Source of the DNA: Shewanella sp. ANA-3
GTDB taxonomy: Bacteria; Pseudomonadota; Gammaproteobacteria; Enterobacterales; Shewanellaceae
Assembly (NCBI RefSeq): GCF_000203935.1
Contig: NC_008577.1
Span: 4,898,001-4,962,000 of the forward strand
Direction of reading: 5' to 3'
Length of the DNA stretch: 64,000 nt
A program made the position numbers and the translations under genes. Below, one piece after another: positions 26,296 through 33,314 of the stretch; the stretch's first letter is position 1; the number at the start of each line of letters is the position of its first letter. The notes below the pieces were generated by a model. It did not search any database. It was not told the DNA's origin and worked only from the letters and a program-made list of their open reading frames with translations.

Positions 26296-27570
26296 TTAGG
26301 TTGTTTGGCGCGAGAGTAAGGATTCGGCGAGAGCAAACTGACGCTGCAATGCACCACGATTAGCCTCTACCACAGCAAGGCCTGCTTCAGCGGCTTGTTG
26401 GCGTAACGCAGGTTGCTCAAAATACTGAATTAAATTCTCACCCAACTCTTGGCCTGAACTCACAATTCGCAGGCCGCCCGCGTCAGCCAACATTTGGGTA
26501 ATTTGGGCAAAGTCCCAATGATTCGGCCCCACCATCACAGGTACGCCCATGGCCACGGGCTCTAAGGGATTATGGCCACCATTTTCAATTAACGTCCCGC
26601 CCACAAAGGCTTGATCGGCTGCGCCATAGAAGGTTAACAATTCCCCCATGGTATCGCCCACCAGCACCTGCGTCGTGGCGGTGATAGCTTGAGCATCACT
26701 GCGGCGCACAAATTCAAAACCTTGGCTGGCAACAACATCGGCCACCGCCGCAAACTGCTCGGGATGACGCGGGGCAATCACCAATAACGCCTCTGGCCAT
26801 TTAGCGAGCAGCTGCTTATGGGCGCTCAGCATGGCATCAAACTCACCGGGGTGAACACTCCCCGCCACCCACACGGGCGCAGCCTCTTTCCCCCAAGTCA
26901 GCCTTAACTCTCGCGCTAGGGTTAATCGTTCAGGGGTGATACTCAAATCAAACTTCAAACTGCCGCAGACAGTGACTCTATCAGCAGGCACGCCAAGGTC
27001 GATAAACCGCTGCGCTTCGGCTTGGGTCTGCACCGCAACCACATCTAAGCGTTGCAACATGGGGCGACTCAAGTGTGGACGCTTGGCATATTGCGCCGCC
27101 GATTTGGCCGATAACCTGGCATTAGCGAGCATCAAGCGCACGCCGCGCTTAGCAGCCAGCGCCACGAGATTCGGCCACAGCTCAGTCTCCATAATGATGC
27201 ACCATTTAGGGGATAACTGACGCAGAAAGCGGTTCACGCACCAGGGCAAATCGAAGGGCAAATAGCAATGCTGTACTTGATCACCAAAGGCTTTACGCAC
27301 CTCAGCAGAACCCGTCGGGCTTGAGGTTGTAACCGTAATCTTAAGCTGTGGATGCGCCTGTTGGATCTGGCGGATTAACGGAATCGCCGCCAGCGTCTCA
27401 CCCATGGAAACCGAGTGGATCAGCAAATCCGTCGATTTAAGTCGCGTTAATCCGAAACGTTCGTCCCAGCGGCCACGGTAATCAGGGCTTTTAATGGCAC
27501 GGAACGCCAAATAGACAATGAGCAGAGGAGATAATAGATAAAGCAGCACACTGTAAAAAAATCGATTCAT
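26296..27570 (-). CDS. waaA: 3-deoxy-D-manno-octulosonic acid transferase
   Basis: A 424-residue inner-membrane-anchored GT30 enzyme that transfers Kdo from CMP-Kdo to lipid IVA. An N-terminal anchor (residues about 4-22, FFYSVLLYLLSPLLIVYL) is followed by the catalytic Glu region SVSMGETLAAIPLI and METELWPN. The C-terminal half has GGTLIENGGHNPLEPVAMG, the conserved donor site. The start at 27570 keeps the anchor at the N-terminus; upstream in-frame codons back to 27678 are unsupported. The adjacent kdkA suggests that this enzyme adds only one Kdo. Confidence 0.93.
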   Translation of the reverse strand: MNRFFYSVLLYLLSPLLIVYLAFRAIKSPDYRGRWDERFGLTRLKSTDLLIHSVSMGETLAAIPLIRQIQQAHPQLKITVTTSSPTGSAEVRKAFGDQVQHCYLPFDLPWCVNRFLRQLSPKWCIIMETELWPNLVALAAKRGVRLMLANARLSAKSAAQYAKRPHLSRPMLQRLDVVAVQTQAEAQRFIDLGVPADRVTVCGSLKFDLSITPERLTLARELRLTWGKEAAPVWVAGSVHPGEFDAMLSAHKQLLAKWPEALLVIAPRHPEQFAAVADVVASQGFEFVRRSDAQAITATTQVLVGDTMGELLTFYGAADQAFVGGTLIENGGHNPLEPVAMGVPVMVGPNHWDFAQITQMLADAGGLRIVSSGQELGENLIQYFEQPALRQQAAEAGLAVVEANRGALQRQFALAESLLSRQTT

Positions 27571-27815
27571 AAAAATCGTGCTTATGAGTTTTTGCCTGAT
27601 GAATAGCGGCAATGTTAGCATAATATCCCCAAGCGACCTCAAGATAAGAGTTTCAGCCTCTTGAGATTGTTTGGGCATATCAATCGTATTGAATTGTTGT
27701 TCATTGGGATAAATCCATACGATTTTAAATTAGGGATAATTTACCAGCAGTGTAGCGGTCGTTGGTTAGCCTTCTTTAATCAATTTGTAGCGTTCACTAG
27801 CCACTTGGAAAATAT

Positions 27816-28463
27816 ATGAAAACCCGCGACAAAATCATCTATGCCAGCCTTGATCTATTCAATGAGCACGGCGAACGAAATATCACCACCAATCATATTG
27901 CCGCTCACCTGAATATGAGTCCCGGGAATCTTTATTACCACTTCCGTAATAAGGAAGACATTATTCGCTCGATCTTCAGTCTCTACGAGGCGCACCTCGA
28001 ATCGGGATTCCAGCCCTATGAAGGTGAGCAGGTCAATGTGGAACAATTGATCGGCTATTTCGATGCGATGTTTTATACCCTGTGGCAATTCCGTTTTATG
28101 TACGCCAATCTGGCCGATATTCTCGCCCGCGATGAAGAATTAAAAAGCCGTTATCTGCAGGCGCAGCAGCAAGTATTAACGCGCTCGAGCCATGTGCTGG
28201 ATAAACTCAAGCAAGATGGTTTTTTAAATATCGACAATGACAAAATCACCCAACTTGCCGACACCATTAAGATGATTGTGAGTTTTTGGATTGGTTATCA
28301 ACTCACCCAGTCCAGCACTTCCACCATCACGAAAGGCATTTTGTACGAAGGTGTACTGCGGGTATTGATGATTTTTAAGGCCTACGCCACCCCAACGTCT
28401 CAAGCAACTTTTAGCCGTTTAGAGCAACATTATCACGAGCTAGCGACCCAAGATTCGCTCTAA
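27816..28463 (+). CDS. TetR-family transcriptional regulator
   Basis: A 215-residue regulator. The N-terminal TetR helix-turn-helix (about residues 5-50) reads from KIIYASLDLFNEHGERNI to MSPGNLYYHFRNKEDI. The C-terminal two thirds is a helical ligand/dimer domain without a recognisable ligand class. It stands alone between waaA (divergent) and kbl. Its target is not known; a 12-bp inverted repeat just after it (28478-28520) and the 350-base gap towards kbl could contain sites it uses. Confidence 0.88.
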   Translation: MKTRDKIIYASLDLFNEHGERNITTNHIAAHLNMSPGNLYYHFRNKEDIIRSIFSLYEAHLESGFQPYEGEQVNVEQLIGYFDAMFYTLWQFRFMYANLADILARDEELKSRYLQAQQQVLTRSSHVLDKLKQDGFLNIDNDKITQLADTIKMIVSFWIGYQLTQSSTSTITKGILYEGVLRVLMIFKAYATPTSQATFSRLEQHYHELATQDSL

Positions 28464-28477
28464 TCGTCCCGCGCCGT

Positions 28478-28520
28478 CGCATTTAGCACTAAACTCAACA
28501 GGTTAAAGGTGCTAAATGCG
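28478..28520. repeat. Long inverted repeat after the TetR gene
   Basis: The arms CGCATTTAGCAC (28478-28489) and GTGCTAAATGCG (28509-28520) are perfectly complementary with a 19-base loop. There is no T-run, so a Rho-independent terminator is not certain. Alternatives are an mRNA 3' stabilising stem or a regulator site. The rest of the gap up to kbl (28521-28722) holds AT-rich promoter-like sequence but nothing I can assign firmly. Confidence 0.6.
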
Positions 28521-28722
28521 GACTCAATTTATGCCCTCGGCGGTGATGCTACCGACAGGCCGACCATGTTGCACATTAGTTTTTATAATGTAACAACCCC
28601 TTTAGCCCTAAACTAATTTATCTAGCTAACCTGCATGAAAAAAAGGCTGTAGGCCGATAGGGTTTAGCGTTAGAATGCCGCAACTCCCAGAATCAGAATA
28701 AAGTTAACTAAGGAGATATCAG

Positions 28723-29916
28723 GTGGCCTCTACCTCATTCTACGCACAGATTAATCAACAGCTTGCCGATGTTAAAGCCGAAGGTTTATATAAAAGCGAG
28801 CGTGTTATTGCCTCACCGCAACAGACTGCCATTCAAGTTAATCACCAAGAAGTTGTTAACTTTTGCGCCAACAACTACTTAGGCCTAGCTAACCACCCAG
28901 AACTGATCAAAGCCGCACAGCAAGGCTTAGACAGCCACGGCTTTGGTATGGCTTCAGTCCGTTTTATTTGTGGAACCCAAGATATCCACAAACAACTCGA
29001 AGCCAGCCTGAGTGAATTCCTCGGCATGGAAGACACGATTCTGTATTCTTCTTGCTTCGACGCCAACGCAGGTCTGTTCGAAACCCTGTTAGATGCCGAA
29101 GATGCGATTATCTCCGACGCCCTAAACCATGCCTCTATTATCGATGGTGTGCGTTTATGTAAGGCCAAACGTTTCCGTTACGCCAACAACGATATGGCGG
29201 ATTTAGAGACGCAATTGATCGCCGCAAAAGCCGCTGGCGCGCGCAATATTCTGATCGCCACTGACGGCGTATTCTCAATGGACGGCGTCATCGCCAACCT
29301 GCAAGGCGTGTGTGATTTAGCCGATAAATACGGCGCATTGGTCATGGTTGATGACTCACATGCCGTGGGCTTTGTTGGCCTCAACGGCCGTGGTTCGCAC
29401 GAACACTGTGGCGTGATGGGCCGTGTCGATATTATCACCGGCACCTTAGGCAAAGCCTTAGGCGGCGCATCGGGCGGTTTCACTTCAGGTAAAAAAGAAG
29501 TCATCGACTGGTTACGCCAACGCTCTCGCCCTTACCTATTCTCTAACTCATTGGCGCCTTCGATTGTAACGGCCTCTATCCATGTATTAGAGATGCTCAA
29601 ATCGGGCCAAGCACTGCGTGAAGCCGTATGGGAAAACAGCCGTTATTTCCGCGAAAAAATGTCAGCGGCAGGCTTTACCTTAGGCGGCGCCGACCACGCG
29701 ATTATCCCTGTGATGATTGGCGATGCCAAACTGGCGAGCGATTTCGCTAACCGTTTATTAGCAGAACATATTTACGTTATCGGTTTCTCATTCCCTGTCG
29801 TGCCAAAGGGACAAGCCCGTATTCGTACTCAAATGTCGGCGGCCCACACCCGTGAGCAACTCGACAAAGCGATTGAAGCCTTTACCCGTATCGCTAAAGA
29901 AATGGCGATTATTTAG
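28723..29916 (+). CDS. kbl: 2-amino-3-ketobutyrate CoA ligase (glycine C-acetyltransferase)
   Basis: A 397-residue PLP enzyme that cleaves 2-amino-3-ketobutyrate with CoA to glycine and acetyl-CoA. It starts at GTG 28723, with AAGGAGATATCAG directly upstream as a strong ribosome site. The alpha-oxoamine synthase signature is present: CANNYLGLANHP, DDSHAVGFVG, and the PLP-lysine region TGTLGKALGGASGG at about residue 244. It is followed after 11 bases by tdh, whose product is its substrate. Length and sequence match E. coli Kbl (398). Confidence 0.96.
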   Translation: MASTSFYAQINQQLADVKAEGLYKSERVIASPQQTAIQVNHQEVVNFCANNYLGLANHPELIKAAQQGLDSHGFGMASVRFICGTQDIHKQLEASLSEFLGMEDTILYSSCFDANAGLFETLLDAEDAIISDALNHASIIDGVRLCKAKRFRYANNDMADLETQLIAAKAAGARNILIATDGVFSMDGVIANLQGVCDLADKYGALVMVDDSHAVGFVGLNGRGSHEHCGVMGRVDIITGTLGKALGGASGGFTSGKKEVIDWLRQRSRPYLFSNSLAPSIVTASIHVLEMLKSGQALREAVWENSRYFREKMSAAGFTLGGADHAIIPVMIGDAKLASDFANRLLAEHIYVIGFSFPVVPKGQARIRTQMSAAHTREQLDKAIEAFTRIAKEMAII

Positions 29917-29927
29917 GACCCTACAAA

Positions 29928-30953
29928 ATGAAAGCACTAAGCAAGTTAAAAGCCGAAAAAGGCATTTGGTTAGTCGATGCGCCTAAGCCTGAAATGGGCC
30001 ACAACGATCTGCTGATCAAGATTAAAAAGACCGCCATTTGTGGCACCGACATGCATATCTACAACTGGGACGAATGGTCACAAAAAACCATTCCTGTGCC
30101 TATGGTGGTAGGTCACGAGTATGTGGGTGAAGTGGTTGATATCGGTCAAGAAGTTCGTGGCTTTAAAATTGGTGACCGCGTTTCTGGCGAAGGCCATATC
30201 ACCTGCGGCCACTGCCGTAACTGCCGCGCTGGTCGCACCCATTTATGCCGCAACACCTCAGGTGTGGGTGTAAACCGCGAAGGTTCATTTGCCGAATACT
30301 TAGTGATCCCAGCCTTTAACGCCTTCAAAATTCCCGATGATATCAGCGACGATTTAGCCTCTATCTTCGATCCATTCGGTAACGCAGTGCACACAGCGCT
30401 GTCATTCGACTTAGTGGGCGAAGACGTGTTAATCACTGGCGCGGGTCCTATCGGTATTATGGCTGCGGCCGTGTGTCGCCACGTTGGTGCTCGCCATGTG
30501 GTCATTACCGACGTTAACGAATATCGTTTAGAGCTGGCACGCAAGATGGGCGCCACCCGCGCCGTTAACGTGGCTCAGGAAAGTCTGAAAGACGTGATGA
30601 AAGAACTCGGCATGACCGAAGGCTTCGACGTGGGTCTGGAAATGTCAGGCGTACCTTCGGCCTTCCACGCCATGTTAGATACCATGAACCACGGTGGCAA
30701 AATCGCGATGCTCGGCATTCCAGGTGGCGAAATGGCGATTGATTGGAGCAAAGTGATCTTCAAGGGTCTGGTCATCAAAGGCATTTACGGCCGTGAAATG
30801 TTCGAAACCTGGTACAAGATGGCAAGCTTGATCCAATCTGGCTTAGATATTTCGCCTATCATCACGCACCACTACAAGATTGATGATTTCCAAAAAGGCT
30901 TCGACGCTATGGGCTCGGGCCAATCAGGTAAAGTCATCCTCAGCTGGGATTAA
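29928..30953 (+). CDS. tdh: L-threonine 3-dehydrogenase
   Basis: A 341-residue zinc-dependent medium-chain dehydrogenase that oxidises threonine to 2-amino-3-ketobutyrate with NAD+. The catalytic zinc ligands are in TAICGTDMHIYNWDEW and GHEYVGEV; the structural zinc cysteines are in CGHCRNCRAGRTHLC; the NAD fold has GAGPIGIMAAAV. It forms the threonine-to-glycine operon with kbl. A hairpin follows the stop. Confidence 0.96.
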   Translation: MKALSKLKAEKGIWLVDAPKPEMGHNDLLIKIKKTAICGTDMHIYNWDEWSQKTIPVPMVVGHEYVGEVVDIGQEVRGFKIGDRVSGEGHITCGHCRNCRAGRTHLCRNTSGVGVNREGSFAEYLVIPAFNAFKIPDDISDDLASIFDPFGNAVHTALSFDLVGEDVLITGAGPIGIMAAAVCRHVGARHVVITDVNEYRLELARKMGATRAVNVAQESLKDVMKELGMTEGFDVGLEMSGVPSAFHAMLDTMNHGGKIAMLGIPGGEMAIDWSKVIFKGLVIKGIYGREMFETWYKMASLIQSGLDISPIITHHYKIDDFQKGFDAMGSGQSGKVILSWD

Positions 30954-30975
30954 TTCTCTCAGCTATGCCAATCAC

Positions 30976-30997
30976 GGGGCTGTACACATGCAGCCCC
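30976..30997 (+). terminator. Hairpin after tdh
   Basis: GGGGCTG (30976-30982) and CAGCCCC (30991-30997) can pair around an eight-base loop. No T-run follows, so it may be an attenuating or stabilising stem between tdh and glpE rather than a strict terminator. Confidence 0.45.
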
Positions 30998-31051
30998 ATG
31001 TTGCACACTTATCCCATCGCTTATCCCTTTTCAGTTATTTCAGGTTTTATT

Positions 31052-31357
31052 ATGTCTTCCTTTAAACACCTTAGCGTTAATCAATTAGTGCAAATGACCG
31101 AGTCAAAGCCAGTGCAAATCGTCGATATTCGCGATGGTCACAGCTTTAACAACGGCCACATTGATGGCGCATTTAATTTGAATAACGAGAATCTGGCGCA
31201 CTTTATTGGCCAAGCGGATATGGATAGTCCTTTAGTGGTGGTTTGCTACCATGGCATCAGCAGCCAAAATGCCGCGCAATATCTGTGTGAACAAGGCTTT
31301 GATGATGTCTATAGCCTAGATGGTGGCTTTAGCGCTTGGCATGAGGCCAATGCATGA
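31052..31357 (+). CDS. glpE: Thiosulfate sulfurtransferase GlpE (rhodanese)
   Basis: A 101-residue single-domain rhodanese. The active-site loop CYHGISS (cysteine at about residue 64) carries the persulfide, and the N-terminal DIRDGHSFNNGHIDGA segment is typical. It transfers sulfane sulfur from thiosulfate to cyanide or other thiophiles in the cytoplasm. I start at the ATG at 31052; the frame is open upstream but not conserved. Its stop overlaps the glpG start (ATGA). As in many gammaproteobacteria, glpE and glpG pair here without glpR or glpD. Confidence 0.93.
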   Translation: MSSFKHLSVNQLVQMTESKPVQIVDIRDGHSFNNGHIDGAFNLNNENLAHFIGQADMDSPLVVVCYHGISSQNAAQYLCEQGFDDVYSLDGGFSAWHEANA

Positions 31358-32196
31358 TAGAGATTGGCAGACTCCCCAACAGCAGAGCCGCACAGGCCTT
31401 TGTCGATTACCTTAAAGGTGAACAGATAGACTGCCAGATTCAGCCATTGCCACAGGGAGTCGCTATTCTGGTTATCCGCGATCAAGATGCCGAGCAAGCC
31501 CGTAAAGAGTTCGCCCATTTTATCGCTCATCCTTACGATAACAAATACTTACAAGCCTCGTGGGAGCATGGTGATACTCATACTAAGCTCGACTATGGCG
31601 CCCCTTCTTTACAGCTTTTTGCGCAATTTATCACAGGTGCAGGCCCAGTTACTCTTATCATCTTTGGCCTCTGTGTACTGATTTATGCCGCGATGAATTT
31701 AGGCTTCGGCGGCCCGGTTTATGAAACACTCTCCTATTTCGGTGCGGTGCCGGACACCAGTATTAGTCAATTCTGGCGCGTGTTTACCCCAAGCCTGATG
31801 CACTTTTCGGCCATGCATATCATCTTCAACTTACTCTGGTGGTGGTATTTGGGTGGAAAAATCGAGACTCGCATAGGTACAGCCCCGCTGTTAATCCTGC
31901 TACTGGTCGCCGGTACTTTACCCAATGTCGTCCAATACTATGTTAGCGGCCCCAACTTTGGCGGACTGTCGGGCGTAGTGTATGCCGTCGCCGGTTACAC
32001 TTGGGTCATGGGGATCCGTAAACCCGCAGCAGGAATAGGTTTACCGCCCTCCTACATGGGATTTATGTTGATTTGGCTGATGTTAGGCTTTACGGATTTC
32101 TTAGGCGTGTCAGTTGCGAATGGCGCCCATATTGGCGGATTACTGATAGGTCTCGCCCAAGGCTGGTTCGATAGTCGCAGTAAAGCCACTCGCTAA
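31354..32196 (+). CDS. glpG: Rhomboid intramembrane serine protease GlpG
   Basis: A 280-residue membrane protease. It has an N-terminal cytoplasmic domain (about 1-90), then six hydrophobic segments. The catalytic dyad is serine in GGLSGVVYA (about residue 206) and histidine in NGAHIGGLL (about residue 259); the conserved HxxxN in MHIIFNLLWWWYLGG forms the oxyanion region. It cleaves transmembrane substrates within the inner membrane. It overlaps glpE by four bases. Confidence 0.95.
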   Translation: MIEIGRLPNSRAAQAFVDYLKGEQIDCQIQPLPQGVAILVIRDQDAEQARKEFAHFIAHPYDNKYLQASWEHGDTHTKLDYGAPSLQLFAQFITGAGPVTLIIFGLCVLIYAAMNLGFGGPVYETLSYFGAVPDTSISQFWRVFTPSLMHFSAMHIIFNLLWWWYLGGKIETRIGTAPLLILLLVAGTLPNVVQYYVSGPNFGGLSGVVYAVAGYTWVMGIRKPAAGIGLPPSYMGFMLIWLMLGFTDFLGVSVANGAHIGGLLIGLAQGWFDSRSKATR

Positions 32197-32225
32197 CTTA
32201 CCGCGATTGCTTCCATGCTCGATTA

Positions 32226-32262
32226 AAAAGCAGGGTAAGCCTTAAGGCTTACCCTGCTGCAT
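32226..32262. terminator. Terminator between glpG and elbB
   Basis: A perfect 30-base palindrome at 32229-32258 (13-bp stem AGCAGGGTAAGCC, loop TTAA) lies between convergent genes. AAAA on the left gives a U-tract for the minus strand. Confidence 0.8.
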
Positions 32263-32272
32263 TTAGGTGCCG

Positions 32273-32929
32273 TTACTTGGCCAACTCTAATACTTTGGCG
32301 ACCAACTTCTCGATGCCAGAGTGCGCCTCGGCAATGTTCCCCGCCAGCATATAAGCGGGCGTGCTGACAATCTTATTCGCCTCATCCACCACAATATCAT
32401 GCACAGTCGCCGCCTGATGATGGCCGCCCATCAGATTAAAGGCTGCTACCGTATCCACATCATTACCAATAGTGCCCTTAGCGCCGTGTCCATATAAACG
32501 CGGGATCATCATAGGCGCGATACAAATAAAGCCGACAGGCTTTTTCGCTAGAATAAATTCATTAATAAAATCAGTAACGAGTGGATTCACTTCACACTCA
32601 CTACCATTGGTGGCGAAGTTACACAGATTTTTCGCCGCCCCAAATCCGCCAGGGATAACCAGTGCATCGAAATCGGTAATATCAAGTTCGGTGGTTGCTT
32701 TTACTTCGCCACGGGCGATACGTGCCGATTCAACCAGCACATTTCGTGTCGCCGTCTTGTCTACTTCGCCCGTGAAGTGATTAACAACATGCATCTGATT
32801 GATATCGGGAGCAAAACATTGATATTGAGCCCCCGCTTTCGACAGAGATAATAACGTTAAAACCGATTCATGGATCTCTGTTCCATCGAAAACACCGCAC
32901 CCACTGAGCAATACTGCGATTTTTTTCAT
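32273..32929 (-). CDS. elbB: Glyoxalase ElbB (DJ-1/PfpI superfamily)
   Basis: A 218-residue DJ-1/ThiJ-like protein. It starts MKKIAVLLSGCGVFDGTEIH and keeps the nucleophilic-elbow cysteine in GFICIAPMM. IVPGGFGAAKN is the other family landmark. E. coli ElbB was linked to isoprenoid production and has weak glyoxalase activity; its physiological role is uncertain. The start at 32929 precedes the first beta-strand; the frame is open to 33001 without conservation. Confidence 0.92.
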   Translation of the reverse strand: MKKIAVLLSGCGVFDGTEIHESVLTLLSLSKAGAQYQCFAPDINQMHVVNHFTGEVDKTATRNVLVESARIARGEVKATTELDITDFDALVIPGGFGAAKNLCNFATNGSECEVNPLVTDFINEFILAKKPVGFICIAPMMIPRLYGHGAKGTIGNDVDTVAAFNLMGGHHQAATVHDIVVDEANKIVSTPAYMLAGNIAEAHSGIEKLVAKVLELAK

Positions 32930-33314
32930 TATAAATATCCTTCTTATGTCATTTGGTTTTAACAAACTGTAAACAAAATGGTTGATCTGCTTAAAAATCA
33001 TGCTAACTTAGTTCGTCGAATCTAAGGGTCGGTGAAAATTAACGCAGCCTTTAGGTATTTTACGGAGTCAAGAAAAAATCCACAAATCAGGAAGATTTTT
33101 CAAGAAACAGTATTGAACTCACACAAATATTTTAAAAACATAAAAATCAACAACTTAAAAATATCGCACCAAGCCGTAAACATCGCCATTATTCACAGTT
33201 GACTTTTTCACTCACAGAGTTATCCACAGGCTGAGAGTCAATTTGCCGTGGCTGAAATACCGTATCTGTGGCATGCTTACCGCCATCTAAGTCATCGATA
33301 AACGAAAATTACTT
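32930..33314. promoter_or_regulatory. elbB/polA intergenic region with a DnaA-box match
   Basis: This 385-base non-coding, AT-rich gap separates divergent genes. It contains a perfect DnaA box TTATCCACA at 33220-33228, about 87 bases before the polA start, and a possible -35 TTGACT at 33199. I see no gene in it and no cluster of further DnaA boxes, so it is read as a polA control region, not an origin. Confidence 0.45.

Noticed and set aside
32930..33314. A replication origin at the elbB/polA spacer
   Set aside because: Only one DnaA box is present, with no box cluster, GATC cluster or dnaA/gidA neighbours.
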